From Stakelama portus (GTDB lineage: Bacteria > Pseudomonadota > Alphaproteobacteria > Sphingomonadales > Sphingomonadaceae): DNA of 64,000 nucleotides. Below are positions 35,156-44,652 of the stretch, one piece after another (the stretch's first letter is position 1; the number at the start of each line of letters is the position of its first letter). Below the pieces are notes generated by a model. The model searched no databases, had not been told where the DNA came from, and saw only the letters and a list, made by a program, of their open reading frames with translations. The stretch is from positions 558,001 to 622,000 of the forward strand of contig NZ_QFZL01000002.1 of NCBI RefSeq assembly GCF_003171655.1, in the 5' to 3' direction. Both the position numbers and the translations under genes were made by a program.

Positions 35156-36844
35156 ATGTCCGGTTTTCAGATCGCGCGCCGCATAGCGACGTCGTGGGCC
35201 ATGGTCATGGCCTGCCTTTGCGCGACGGTCGCATTTGCGCAATCGCCGTTGCCCGGCGAGCAGCTGGCGGTGTGCATCTCCCGCGATACCGGACAGGCAG
35301 CGAATGCCATGATCGCCGATCCGGCAGCGTTCGATTGCAAAACCGCGCAGACAAAATTCGGTCCGGGCGATTTCTGGGCGCTTTCACAACCGTTCGACGT
35401 GCGATCGACCGAGGCGGTGCCGCTGACGGTGCGCATCGCGAGCCTGTGGCAGGAGGGACTCGACCTTCACGTCCTATATGCCGACGGCCATGTCGAAACG
35501 ATCGTCGCCGATGCCCGCGGCGTCGCGCAGCGGATCCAGCTCGGCGCGCTTGTCGAATATGTCATCCCGCCGCGCGACTCGCCCGCGGTCCGGCTGTTGT
35601 GGCATGTCCGCCAGTCGGCGAATCTGCGCGGCATCCTGCTGGGCCAGCGGCTTTCGGATGCGCATGCCAGCAACACGGCAAACCTGCTCTGCGCATCGCT
35701 CTATGCCGGATTTGCCGGGCTGTGCCTTGCGCTGCTGATCTATAATCTCGCTTTATGGGGGGCGCTGCGCCACCGGTTCCAGCTTGCCTATTGCGCGATG
35801 GTGGCGGCGTTGCTGCTCTATTCGATTTCGGCGTCGGGCGCGATGGCGTGGCTGATCCCGGGCATTTCGAACAATCTGCGGCTGCGCGTGAACTATTTCA
35901 CGATCAGCCTCTCCGCCGCCGCGGCGCTGCAATTCATGCGCTTCTATTTCGAACCGCGCATCTTTGCCGGGTGGATGGACCGGCTGATGCATATCGGCGC
36001 GATCGCGCTGATGCTGGGCGGCGGCGCCTTCTTCCTCTTTGCGCCCTGGCATATCGGGTCGATGGACCTGCTGGTGACTGCGCTGTTCGTCGGCTGCGGA
36101 TTGCTGATCCCGGCGGCGCTGTGGCGTACATTCCGGCGGCGCAGCGCCTATCGCTGGCTGTTCACCTGTGCCTGGGCGGCGCCGGTGCTGGGCGTGGCGG
36201 CGCGTTCGCTCGGCAATATGGGGCTGATCCCGTGGAGCTTCTGGCTCGACAATTCGTCGATCGCGGCGATGGCGGCCGAAGCCGCGATCTCGAGCCTGGC
36301 AATCGCCTATCGCATCCGCGTGCTGAGCCGCGAACGCGACGCGGCGATCGAAGGCGAAGTCATGGCGCGCCACCTGGCCGATACCGATCCGCTGACCGGC
36401 CTGCTCAATCGCCGTGCATTTCTGAACGCGGCGATCGGCCGCAATGGCGAACAACAGCTGCTGCTCGCCGACATCGATCATTTCAAGCGCGTCAACGACA
36501 CGCTGGGCCATGATGGCGGCGACGAAGTGCTGCGGATCTTCGCCCGCGCGCTGCGCCGATACGTCCCCACCGCCGCGCTGGTTGCGCGGATCGGCGGCGA
36601 GGAATTCGCGATCATCTGTGATACCGGCGATCCGGTCGAGCCCGGCGATTTGCTTTCCAACCTGCGCCGCACGACCTTTCCCTTCGACCTGCGCATCACC
36701 GCCAGCATCGGCACATGCTGCGGGCCGCTGGCCAGCGAAGCCGACTGGAAACAATTATATCGCTGCGCCGACAGGGCACTGTTCGAAGCCAAATCCTCCG
36801 GCCGCGACCGGTGGCGCGGCAACGACGCGCGTTTCGCCGCCTGA
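35156..36844 (+). CDS. Membrane-bound diguanylate cyclase (7TM sensor plus GGDEF)
   Basis: 562 residues. A signal peptide and a periplasmic beta domain (about 25-175, 7TMR-DISM extracellular-like) are followed by seven membrane helices (about 180-390) and a C-terminal GGDEF domain. The latter has D-P-L-T-G-L-L-N-R-R and an intact active site R-I-G-G-E-E-F, so it should make cyclic di-GMP from GTP. The ligand of the periplasmic domain is unknown. No EAL domain is present. Confidence 0.9.
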   Translation: MSGFQIARRIATSWAMVMACLCATVAFAQSPLPGEQLAVCISRDTGQAANAMIADPAAFDCKTAQTKFGPGDFWALSQPFDVRSTEAVPLTVRIASLWQEGLDLHVLYADGHVETIVADARGVAQRIQLGALVEYVIPPRDSPAVRLLWHVRQSANLRGILLGQRLSDAHASNTANLLCASLYAGFAGLCLALLIYNLALWGALRHRFQLAYCAMVAALLLYSISASGAMAWLIPGISNNLRLRVNYFTISLSAAAALQFMRFYFEPRIFAGWMDRLMHIGAIALMLGGGAFFLFAPWHIGSMDLLVTALFVGCGLLIPAALWRTFRRRSAYRWLFTCAWAAPVLGVAARSLGNMGLIPWSFWLDNSSIAAMAAEAAISSLAIAYRIRVLSRERDAAIEGEVMARHLADTDPLTGLLNRRAFLNAAIGRNGEQQLLLADIDHFKRVNDTLGHDGGDEVLRIFARALRRYVPTAALVARIGGEEFAIICDTGDPVEPGDLLSNLRRTTFPFDLRITASIGTCCGPLASEADWKQLYRCADRALFEAKSSGRDRWRGNDARFAA

Positions 36845-36903
36845 CCGTAAAATCACGCAACTGCTTGCTTGCCGGAAAGCCCGCAAGACGGTAACCAAGC
36901 GAC

Positions 36904-37110
36904 ATGGACCGTCGGAATCTTTCCCTGTTTGCGGTATTCGCGCTGATCGTGACGGTGATCGCCGTCACTCCGCGCCCGCACGCCGACATCCGGCTCCTGA
37001 CTCACGAAAGCAGCGACCTCGCCCCGCACAAGCTGCAGGCGGCGGTCGATCTGGGCGTCATCGTCGTAGATTTTCTCTACACCTGGACGAGCCGCGCGCT
37101 GACTCACTGA
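36904..37110 (+). CDS. Small membrane-anchored hypothetical protein
   Basis: 68 residues. The N-terminal hydrophobic helix N-L-S-L-F-A-V-F-A-L-I-V-T-V-I-A-V is followed by H-E-S-S-D-L-A-P-H-K-L-Q-A-A-V-D-L-G-V-I-V-V-D-F-L-Y-T-W-T. No family is recognised. It has only a weak ribosome site, so this is a moderate call based on protein-like composition and the free space between neighbours. Confidence 0.55.
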   Translation: MDRRNLSLFAVFALIVTVIAVTPRPHADIRLLTHESSDLAPHKLQAAVDLGVIVVDFLYTWTSRALTH

Positions 37111-37168
37111 GACAGCGCGTGCACCGGTCGATCATCGCTTGCCTGACCCGACAAGGGTACTTACATCC

Positions 37169-38869
37169 ATGTCAATGATTGCTCCCGAAGAAGCCTGGCG
37201 CAACGCCTATCGTCACCCCGGCCCGTGGGACATGCGCTTTCCGCCACTCTCGCTGGTCGATCTGTTCGACGAAAGCGCGCGCCGGTGCGGCGATCGCCCG
37301 CTCATCGATTTCATGGGGCGGCATTACAGCTATGCCGAAACGCTGGACGGCGCCAATCGCGTCGCGTGCGGCCTGCGCAAGCTGGGCTATGGCGCGGGCG
37401 ACCGGATCGGCCTGTTCCTGCCCAATGTGCCGCATTATGTCGCGGCCTATTACGGAATCCTCAAGCTCGGCGCGACGGTGGTCAATTTCTCGCCGCTCTA
37501 TACCGTCGACGAACTGGCGCATCAGGTCGAGGATTCGGGCACGCGCGTGCTGTTCACGCTTTCGGCGAGTGCGCTGTTGCCCACTGCGCTCAAGGTGCTC
37601 GATGGCAGCCGGCTCGAGCGGCTGGTGGTGGGATCGGTGGCTGGCGCGCTGCCGACTGCCAAGTCGCTCTTCTATCGCCTGTTTCGTGGGTCGGAGGTCG
37701 CGAAGCGGCCCGACGATCCGCGCATCATCTCCTTTTCCAAGCTGATCGCCAATGACGGCGAATGCCGCCCGCCGGAGATCGACCCGGAAACCGGGCTGGC
37801 GCTGATCCAATATACCGGCGGGACCACCGGCACGCCCAAGGGCGCGATGCTGACGCACCAGAATCTGTCCGCCAATGCGCGGCAGGTTGCGCGGCTCGAC
37901 CCGCAACTGAGCACTGCGGTCGACCGCGTGCTCGGCGTGCTGCCGATGTTCCATGTCTTCGCCAATACCTGCGTCCTCAACCGCACGGTGGCGACGGGCG
38001 GCGAGATCGTCATGATGCCGCGCTTCAACGCCGCGCAGACGCTGGCCGCGATCGAACGGACCAAGGCGACTGCCCTGCCCGGCGTGCCGACCATGTTCCA
38101 GGCGCTGCTCGACAATCCCAAGCTGGGCAGCACCGATTTCTCCAGCCTGCGCGTGTGCATTTCGGGCGGCGCACCGTTGCCGGCGGAACTCAAGTCCAAG
38201 TTCGAAAAGGCGACCGGCGCGACGTTGATCGAAGGCTATGGCCTGTCCGAAAGCTCGGGCGTGGTATCGAGCAATCCCTATGAGGCGGAAGGCAAGTCGG
38301 GCACGATCGGCCAGCCGATCGCCGGGACGCGCGTGGCACTGGTCGACAAGGCCGATCCGCACCAGCCCGCACCCGAAGGCGAACCGGGCGAAATCGTCGC
38401 CAACGGCCCGCAGATCATGAAGGGCTATTGGAACCGCCCCGATGCCGACGAAGCGGTGTTCGTTACCGACGGCCAGGGGCGCCGCTGGTTGCGGACCGGC
38501 GACGTCGGCTTGATCGACGATGACGGTTTCATCCGCATTGTCGACCGGCTGAAGGACATGATCGCGGTCGGCGGGTTCAAGGTGTTTCCGAGCCAGATCG
38601 AAGCCGTGCTCTATCGCAACCCAGCGGTGAAAGAAGCGCTCGTCATCGGCCTGCCCGATTCCTATCACGGCGAAATGCCGCGCGCCTATGTCACGCTGGA
38701 GGAGGGCGAGACGCTGACCGGCGAGGAACTGCGCGAATGGCTCAACCCGCAACTGGGCAAGCATGAGCGCGTCGATCAGGTGGTGGTGCGGAAAAGCCTG
38801 CCCAAGACGATGATCGGCAAGCTGAGCCGCAAGGACCTGATCGCCGAAGTGATGGCGGAACAGGGATAA
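37169..38869 (+). CDS. Long-chain fatty acid--CoA ligase
   Basis: 566 residues, ANL superfamily. The AMP-binding P-loop Y-T-G-G-T-T-G-T-P-K-G is near residue 213, followed by G-Y-G-L-S-E, Y-W-N-R-P, the W-L-R-T-G-D motif and the C-terminal catalytic Lys in P-K-T-M-I-G-K-L-S-R-K. It activates fatty acids to acyl-CoA in two steps through acyl-AMP. Substrate range is not readable. A second ATG lies 6 nt into the frame. Confidence 0.93.
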   Translation: MSMIAPEEAWRNAYRHPGPWDMRFPPLSLVDLFDESARRCGDRPLIDFMGRHYSYAETLDGANRVACGLRKLGYGAGDRIGLFLPNVPHYVAAYYGILKLGATVVNFSPLYTVDELAHQVEDSGTRVLFTLSASALLPTALKVLDGSRLERLVVGSVAGALPTAKSLFYRLFRGSEVAKRPDDPRIISFSKLIANDGECRPPEIDPETGLALIQYTGGTTGTPKGAMLTHQNLSANARQVARLDPQLSTAVDRVLGVLPMFHVFANTCVLNRTVATGGEIVMMPRFNAAQTLAAIERTKATALPGVPTMFQALLDNPKLGSTDFSSLRVCISGGAPLPAELKSKFEKATGATLIEGYGLSESSGVVSSNPYEAEGKSGTIGQPIAGTRVALVDKADPHQPAPEGEPGEIVANGPQIMKGYWNRPDADEAVFVTDGQGRRWLRTGDVGLIDDDGFIRIVDRLKDMIAVGGFKVFPSQIEAVLYRNPAVKEALVIGLPDSYHGEMPRAYVTLEEGETLTGEELREWLNPQLGKHERVDQVVVRKSLPKTMIGKLSRKDLIAEVMAEQG

Positions 38870-38915
38870 TACGCCCGATTTGCGCATGTGTGTTGTTTGT
38901 GCAATACACTTACGC

Positions 38916-39941
38916 ATGATAGGAAAGCTCGCACTCGCAGCCCTGCTCGGCGGATCGTCGCTGGCCGGAGCCGCAATCGCCGCCGGCCCGACACAGGATG
39001 CCGTGCAAACCACCCCTGCCTATGCCGAAGCGACGCTGGGCGCCGACGGCGCTTTCCGCACGCGCGCCGGCAATGGCGGGCGCGACGGGGCGCGCTATCA
39101 GGCAGGATCGACGTCCAAATATGCCTGTTCGCTGCTGGCGGTTATCCTGGAGCGCGACGGCAAGCTGCGGCTTTCCGATACGCTCGCCGATCTGCTGCCC
39201 GGCTATACCGCGCCCGATGCGGACAAGATCACGCTGCGCGATCTGCTGCACAATCGTTCGGGCGTTGCCGATGGCCTGATGGCGGCGTTTCGCGAGGATG
39301 CGGCAGGGCTGTCGCAAACCGAGTTGACGCCGCTGGATGCCGCGAACCGGTTCGGCCTGGGGCGCACCGGCGATGCGCCGGGCACCGCGTTCGATTATGT
39401 GAACACCAACTGGGTCCTGGTGCAGGCCGTGCTGGAACATGCCGGCGGGGCGCCGCTGGAGCAGATGTTACAGACGCGCGTCTTCGATCCGGCGGACATG
39501 AGCAGCGCCGTCATCATGAGCGACGGGCACCTGCCCGGCGCCGACCCGGTGGTGGCGAGCAGCCCGATAATCCGAATTCCCGACTTCGTACTGTGTGCAG
39601 GCGGCCTCGCCGCGACGCCCGACGATCTGATCCGGCTGCTGCGCTTCCCCTATCATGCCGGCAAGTTCACGCCCGCAATGATCGAAGCGATCGAAACCGT
39701 CGCCAGCCCCGACGATCATTACGCGCTCGGCGGCCGGGTGCGGCGGGTGCGCGTGGACGGCGCCGAACATCGCATTGCCTGGGAAAGCGGCAGCAACGGC
39801 GCGTTCAAATCCTATTCGGTTTATGATCCGGAAGCGGACATGGGATATGCGGTGATGACCAATGAAGACGATTTCGACTTCATCGGCGAACGCCGCGACG
39901 CTTGGATTCGCGACGTGCTGGGCGGCGAACTGCTGGATTAG
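38916..39941 (+). CDS. Periplasmic serine hydrolase (class C beta-lactamase/PBP-like)
   Basis: 341 residues. After a signal peptide (about 1-22) come the S-x-x-K motif in Q-A-G-S-T-S-K-Y near residue 65 and the Y-x-N motif in F-D-Y-V-N-T-N-W. Members include esterases, D-amino-acid peptidases and beta-lactamases, so the substrate is open. ATG 38916 places the signal peptide correctly. Convergent with the downstream aldehyde dehydrogenase. Confidence 0.88.
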   Translation: MIGKLALAALLGGSSLAGAAIAAGPTQDAVQTTPAYAEATLGADGAFRTRAGNGGRDGARYQAGSTSKYACSLLAVILERDGKLRLSDTLADLLPGYTAPDADKITLRDLLHNRSGVADGLMAAFREDAAGLSQTELTPLDAANRFGLGRTGDAPGTAFDYVNTNWVLVQAVLEHAGGAPLEQMLQTRVFDPADMSSAVIMSDGHLPGADPVVASSPIIRIPDFVLCAGGLAATPDDLIRLLRFPYHAGKFTPAMIEAIETVASPDDHYALGGRVRRVRVDGAEHRIAWESGSNGAFKSYSVYDPEADMGYAVMTNEDDFDFIGERRDAWIRDVLGGELLD

Positions 39942-39957
39942 GTCGGGCAACATGGTT

Positions 39958-39993
39958 TGCGGCGCAGGCGATACGCGAAAGGCCTGCGCCGCA
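39958..39993. terminator. Hairpin between convergent genes
   Basis: TGCGGCGCAGGC (39958-39969) and GCCTGCGCCGCA (39982-39993) form a perfect 12-bp stem with a 12-nt loop. It sits between the 3' ends of the serine hydrolase and aldehyde dehydrogenase genes. No T-run follows, so the mode of termination is uncertain. Confidence 0.55.
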
Positions 39994-40003
39994 TGCTCCG
40001 CCG

Positions 40004-41368
40004 TCAGTCCGCTCGCATCACGGCCTTCAGATTCATGAACTCGTGCAGGCCCCAGGGGCCGAGTTCGCGGCCATGGCCGGATTTCTTGATGCCGCCGAAC
40101 GGCGCCTCGGCAGTCGAGGCGAGCATGGCGTTGACGGCAGTCATCCCCGCAGCGATGTCGCGCGTGAACCGGGCGATTTCGCCATCGTCCCGGGTCCAGA
40201 CGCTCGACCCCAGACCGAACGGCGTGTCGTTGGCGAGCGCGATCGCATCGTCGATGTCCTTTGCCTTGAACACCATCGCGACGGGGCCGAAAATCTCTTC
40301 CTTCGCAAAATGGCTTTCGGGATCGACATCGGTCAAAACGCCGGGGGTCATCCACGCGCCGGGGCGATCGATCTTTTCGCCGCCGAACAACAGGGTTGCC
40401 CCCTGATCCTGTGCCTCGGCGACCTGATCGAGCACCGTGTCGCGCTGTTCGACACTCGACAGCGGCCCCATCTCGGTCGCTTCCTCCATCGGGTCGCCGA
40501 TCTTCACTGCTTTCATGCCGGCATTGAAGCGATCGAGAAATTCGTCGTGCACATCGGCATGGACGATCATCCGCTTGGCGCAGATGCATGATTGCCCGGC
40601 ATTCTGAATCCGCGCCTTGACCGCCGTATTTGCCGCGGTTTCGAGATCGGCCGAAGGCATGACGATGAACGGATCGGAGCCGCCGAGTTCGAGTACGACT
40701 TTCTTGAGCGCGCGGCCCGCCGCTTCGGCGACTTTCACGCCCGCCCCTTCGCTGCCGGTCAGCGTGACTGCCGCGACGCGATCATCGGCGATGATGGCAG
40801 AAACCTTGTCCGATTTGATCGGCAGATTCTGGAATAGCCCGTCCGGGGCGCCCGCGCCGCTTACCAGTTGCTGGATGATCGCCGCGCACCCCTGCGTCAG
40901 CGACGCATGTTTGAGCAGGCCGACATTGCCCGCCATGATGGTGGGTGCGAGGAAACGGACCACCTGCCAATAGGGGAAGTTCCACGGCATCACCGCAAGC
41001 ACCGGACCGAGCGGCAGCCAGTGGGTTTCCGCGCGACCGCTGGCTGTCTTCACTTCGCCCGGTTCGAGCAAGGCGGGTCCGTGTTCGGCATAATAGCGAA
41101 AGGCACTGGCGCATTTAACCGCCTCGGCGCGGGCCGCGGCGATCGGCTTGCCCATTTCGCCGGTGCAGATTTCGGCGAGATGATCGGCCTCCGCCTCGAA
41201 TCGATCGGCGATGGCGGCGAGCAGATCGGTGCGAGTCTTCATGTCGCTGACCCGCCAGGAGCGCCACGCCGTCGCCGCGCGATCGAGCGCAAAACCGATG
41301 TCGCCCTCCTCCATTTCCGGAATGGGTTCGCCGGCTTCGCCCGTTGCGGGATTGATGGGTGTGAACAT
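40004..41368 (-). CDS. NAD-dependent succinate-semialdehyde-type dehydrogenase
   Basis: 454 residues. Glu near 227 in E-L-G-G-S-D-P and Cys near 261 in G-Q-S-C-I-C are the catalytic pair. The N-terminus M-F-T-P-I-N-P-A-T-G and W-N-F-P-Y-W-Q-V-V-R-F fit the succinate-semialdehyde/GabD-like group, which feeds succinate into the TCA cycle. AAGGAG lies 5 nt before ATG 41368. Frames reach upstream to 41854 but cover the xseB region. Confidence 0.9.
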   Translation of the reverse strand: MFTPINPATGEAGEPIPEMEEGDIGFALDRAATAWRSWRVSDMKTRTDLLAAIADRFEAEADHLAEICTGEMGKPIAAARAEAVKCASAFRYYAEHGPALLEPGEVKTASGRAETHWLPLGPVLAVMPWNFPYWQVVRFLAPTIMAGNVGLLKHASLTQGCAAIIQQLVSGAGAPDGLFQNLPIKSDKVSAIIADDRVAAVTLTGSEGAGVKVAEAAGRALKKVVLELGGSDPFIVMPSADLETAANTAVKARIQNAGQSCICAKRMIVHADVHDEFLDRFNAGMKAVKIGDPMEEATEMGPLSSVEQRDTVLDQVAEAQDQGATLLFGGEKIDRPGAWMTPGVLTDVDPESHFAKEEIFGPVAMVFKAKDIDDAIALANDTPFGLGSSVWTRDDGEIARFTRDIAAGMTAVNAMLASTAEAPFGGIKKSGHGRELGPWGLHEFMNLKAVMRAD

Positions 41369-41452
41369 GATCGCTCCTTTCGCTTCGGTCTTCTCAACCC
41401 GCCGCGCCATCGGGAGTTGCAATCGCGCATGGCACTGCCGCATAGCGTCACC

Positions 41453-41698
41453 ATGACAGAGCAAGCGGATATCGCCGAACTTTCCTTTGAGGAAGCGCTG
41501 AAGGAACTGGAGCGGATCGTCAGCCGCCTGGAAAGCGGCGAGGCGCAGCTTCAGGAAGCGATCGACCTGTATGAACGCGGCGACCGGCTGCGTCGCCAAT
41601 GCGCCGCGCGGCTGGATGCGGCGCAGGCGCGGATCGAAGCCATCAAGCTCGATTCCGAAGGCAAGCCGTCCGGCACGACTCCCTTTGCCGCGGGATAA
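41453..41698 (+). CDS. xseB: Exodeoxyribonuclease VII small subunit
   Basis: 81 residues, family length. L-S-F-E-E-A-L-K-E-L-E-R-I-V-S-R-L-E-S-G-E-A-Q-L-Q-E-A-I-D-L-Y-E-R-G is the XseB signature. It forms exonuclease VII with XseA, degrading single-stranded DNA. xseA is not in the window. The farnesyl diphosphate synthase gene follows after 7 nt, the usual xseB-ispA order. Confidence 0.95.
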   Translation: MTEQADIAELSFEEALKELERIVSRLESGEAQLQEAIDLYERGDRLRRQCAARLDAAQARIEAIKLDSEGKPSGTTPFAAG

Positions 41699-41705
41699 TA
41701 TCGGC

Positions 41706-42605
41706 GTGACGCAGACCTCCCTCACGCTCAATGCCGCGCTCCGCGATGTCGCGGAAGAGATGGATCGCCAGTTCGACCGGTTGTTGCCGGTGCCCGACGA
41801 TCCCCGCGCGGACCTGTATCGTGCGATGCGGCATGCGGCGATCGGCGGCGGCAAGCGGCTGCGCCCGCTGCTGGTATTCGCGACGGCGCGGCTGTTCGGC
41901 GTGGATCGCAGCTGTACCGCGCGCGCGGCGCTGGCGGTGGAATGCGTCCATGTCTATTCGCTGATCCACGACGATCTGCCCGCGATGGACGATGATGATC
42001 TGCGCCGGGGCAAACCGACCGTGCATCGCGCATTCGACGAATCGACTGCGGTGCTGGCGGGCGATTGTCTCCACGCGCTCGCATTCGAAGTACTGGCCGA
42101 CGAAGCGACGCACCCCGACCCGTTCGTGCGCAGCGAACTGGTCGCGGCGCTGGCGCATGCGGCGGGTCCGGCGGGAATGGCCGGCGGCCAGATGATGGAC
42201 CTGCGCGCCGAAAGCCAGAGCTTCGACTTGCCGACGGTAACCCGGCTGCAGGCGATGAAAACCGGCGCGCTGATCGGCTGCGCAGTCGAATCGGGCGCGA
42301 TCCTGGGGCGGCTGACGATCGAGGGGCGGCGCGGGCTGCGCGGCTATGCGCACGATCTGGGTCTCGCCTTTCAGATCGCCGACGATATTCTCGACGCGAC
42401 GGGCGATGAGGAAAGCGTCGGCAAGCGGCTGCGCAAGGACGGCGAACAGGGCAAGGAGACGTTCCTGACTTTGCTCGGCCTCGATCGCGCGCGCGAACAG
42501 GCCCAGATCCTGGTGCGACAGGCAGTCGAACATCTGCAGCATTATGGCGAGGAAGCCGATCTGCTGCGCGAGATCGCCGGGTTCGTGCTGGAGCGCGACC
42601 GTTAA
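41706..42605 (+). CDS. ispA: Farnesyl diphosphate synthase (polyprenyl synthetase)
   Basis: 299 residues. The first aspartate-rich motif D-D-L-P-A-M-D-D-D-D-L-R-R-G-K and the second D-D-I-L-D are intact. Condenses isopentenyl diphosphate with DMAPP/GPP to FPP for ubiquinone, undecaprenol, carotenoids and hopanoids. The start is GTG 41706, the first in-frame start after the xseB stop; the reading begins T-Q-T-S-L-T-L-N-A-A-L. Confidence 0.94.
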   Translation: MTQTSLTLNAALRDVAEEMDRQFDRLLPVPDDPRADLYRAMRHAAIGGGKRLRPLLVFATARLFGVDRSCTARAALAVECVHVYSLIHDDLPAMDDDDLRRGKPTVHRAFDESTAVLAGDCLHALAFEVLADEATHPDPFVRSELVAALAHAAGPAGMAGGQMMDLRAESQSFDLPTVTRLQAMKTGALIGCAVESGAILGRLTIEGRRGLRGYAHDLGLAFQIADDILDATGDEESVGKRLRKDGEQGKETFLTLLGLDRAREQAQILVRQAVEHLQHYGEEADLLREIAGFVLERDR

Positions 42606-42614
42606 GTCGCGGCC

Positions 42615-43286
42615 ATGCTGCGCCGAACCGCCCTGTTCGTCCTGATCCTGACGATATTGCTGGTGACCGGATGGGTCATCGCCGCCGACTGGCGACCCGC
42701 CGAGGCCGATTATCCCAGCCAGGGCATCGACGTTTCCCAGCGCCAGGGAATCATCGACTGGGAAGCGCTGCCCGACGACGTCGATTTCGCCTATATCAAG
42801 GCGACCGAGGGGAACGGACATATCGACCGCCGGTTCCGGTCGAACTGGGCGGATGCACGCGCCGCCGGGATCAAGCGCGGCGCCTATCACCGATTTTCGC
42901 TCTGCGTGCCCGGCGCCGATCAGGCCGATGGCTTTATCGGCACGGTTCCCGCCGATCGCGACATGCTGCCGCCCGCAGTCGAACTGCGGTTCGAAGGCAA
43001 TTGCAGCGAACGTCCCACACCGGACGCGCTGGCGACCGAGCTGACCATTTTCGTCAAACGCATCGAGGCGCGCTATGGCCGCCGGGTCCTTCTGTATCTG
43101 ACGCGCGAATTCGACGGCGGATACGAGGTCAGCCGCCGCTTTCCCGACCAGCCCCTGTGGCTGCGCAGCATCGCGCTGAAGCCCGATTGGGGCAGGCGGC
43201 CATGGACGCTGTGGCAGGCATCGAGCTTTCGCCGCATCGCCGGGATCAGCGGCCCGGTCGACTGGAACGTCGCCGCACGGCCTTGA
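42615..43286 (+). CDS. GH25 lysozyme-like protein with altered catalytic motif
   Basis: 223 residues. A signal-anchor (about 5-25) is followed by the GH25 fold: G-I-D-V-S-Q-R-Q-G-I-I-D-W, A-Y-I-K-A-T-E-G and R-G-A-Y-H. The family motif normally reading D-x-E after L-P-P is here A-V-E-L-R-F-E, so the Asp is Glu (residue 123) and the catalytic Glu is Arg (125). It may be a non-catalytic peptidoglycan-binding protein, or Glu127 may substitute. Lies 9 nt after ispA. Confidence 0.85.
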   Translation: MLRRTALFVLILTILLVTGWVIAADWRPAEADYPSQGIDVSQRQGIIDWEALPDDVDFAYIKATEGNGHIDRRFRSNWADARAAGIKRGAYHRFSLCVPGADQADGFIGTVPADRDMLPPAVELRFEGNCSERPTPDALATELTIFVKRIEARYGRRVLLYLTREFDGGYEVSRRFPDQPLWLRSIALKPDWGRRPWTLWQASSFRRIAGISGPVDWNVAARP

Positions 43287-43341
43287 CTTGCCCACGCGCC
43301 GCCCGCAGCACGTCCCGCGATCAAAGGGAGGATTTTCCGCA

Positions 43342-43848
43342 ATGACCGTCCGCACCGGTGTCTATCCCGGCACTTTCGATCCCATCACGCTGGGCCATAT
43401 GGATATTATCAGCCGCGCGGCGAAGCTGGTCGACCGGCTGGTCATCGGCGTCACGACCAATCCGTCGAAGAACCCGATGTTCTCGGTCGAGGAACGCATG
43501 GCGATGGTCAAACGCGAAGTCGATGCGATCGGCGGCGAAATCCACGTCGTCAGCTTCAATTCGCTGCTGATGGATTTCGCCGAGCGCGAAGGCGCGAGCA
43601 TGATCGTCCGCGGCCTGCGCGCGGTTGCCGATTTCGAATATGAATATCAGATGGCGGGGATGAACCAGCAGCTCAACGACACGATCGAGACCGTCTTCCT
43701 GATGGCCGATGTGTCGCTGCAACCGATTGCCAGCCGGCTGGTCAAGGAAATCGCTCTGTTCGGCGGCGATATCGGCAAATTCGTTACGCCGTCGGTGCGC
43801 GACGAAATGGTCGCGCGCGTGGCGCAGATGGGTCGCAAGGGCGATTGA
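43342..43848 (+). CDS. coaD: Phosphopantetheine adenylyltransferase
   Basis: 168 residues. Y-P-G-T-F-D-P-I-T-L-G-H-M-D contains the T/H-x-G-H nucleotide motif; the C-terminal S-R-L-V-K-E-I-A completes the active site. Transfers AMP to 4'-phosphopantetheine, the fourth step of CoA synthesis. GGGAGG precedes the ATG. Confidence 0.96.
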   Translation: MTVRTGVYPGTFDPITLGHMDIISRAAKLVDRLVIGVTTNPSKNPMFSVEERMAMVKREVDAIGGEIHVVSFNSLLMDFAEREGASMIVRGLRAVADFEYEYQMAGMNQQLNDTIETVFLMADVSLQPIASRLVKEIALFGGDIGKFVTPSVRDEMVARVAQMGRKGD

Positions 43849-43931
43849 GCGCGGCGAAAGGGGCTATGCCTGACGTCTGCAATTGCCTAAACCTGCCGCT
43901 GACTGCGGTTTTCTTTGGGTTGGGGAAGTTG

Positions 43932-44618
43932 ATGCGTTTCGCCGTAATGCTCCTGTCGATGCTGGGGCTGTTTTCCACCGTGCCGGCGTCGGCACAGACC
44001 GCACGGGTGATGCCGACCAGCCGGCCTGAGCCCGCCTCTCCCACCGATCCGGAAAATCTCTGGCTGCTCGATCTGTCCGACGGCGGCCGGGTGACGATCT
44101 GGCTGCGCCCGGACGTCGCACCGAACATGGTCGAGCGCGTGAAGACGCTGACTCGCCAGCATTTCTATGACGGGCTGATCTTTCATCGCGTCATAGACGG
44201 CTTCATGGCGCAGGGCGGCGATCCGCAGGGCACCGGCGAAGGCGGATCGGATCTTCCCGATGTGACTGCCGAGTTCAACTATCTGCCGCATGTGCGCGGT
44301 GCCGTGGGTGCTGCCCGCGAAGGCGCGCCTCCCGGAGCGGACGAGGAAACGCGGACCAAGGCGGAAAACAGCGCCAACAGCCAGTTTTACATCATGTTCG
44401 CGCCGCGCCTGTCGCTCGACCGCGATTATACGGTGTTCGGGCGGGTGATCAGCGGCATGGAATATGTCGATGCGATCGCGCGCGGCCAGCCGCCGGCCAA
44501 TCCGACCCGCATCCTGCACGCCTATATCGCCGCGGATAATCCCCCCGCCTATCAGCCCCCTGCCCCGAGCGCGCTGCCCGAGGGTGAGGAGCGGATAACG
44601 CTGCCCGGCGCGGAATGA
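43932..44618 (+). CDS. Periplasmic peptidyl-prolyl isomerase (cyclophilin type)
   Basis: 228 residues. A signal peptide ending P-A-S-A-Q is followed by the cyclophilin core: [25 protein letters not shown] and [11 protein letters not shown]. The active-site Arg and Phe/Met/Gln run is intact. ATG 43932 is chosen because it starts the signal peptide. queA follows closely. Confidence 0.93.
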   Translation: MRFAVMLLSMLGLFSTVPASAQTARVMPTSRPEPASPTDPENLWLLDLSDGGRVTIWLRPDVAPNMVERVKTLTRQHFYDGLIFHRVIDGFMAQGGDPQGTGEGGSDLPDVTAEFNYLPHVRGAVGAAREGAPPGADEETRTKAENSANSQFYIMFAPRLSLDRDYTVFGRVISGMEYVDAIARGQPPANPTRILHAYIAADNPPAYQPPAPSALPEGEERITLPGAE

Positions 44619-44652
44619 GGACACGCCCGGCGGCGTGCCGGGCCAATCCGCG

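Noticed and set aside
37172..39013. 613-codon leftward frame
   Set aside because: Antisense to the acyl-CoA ligase; shadow frame.
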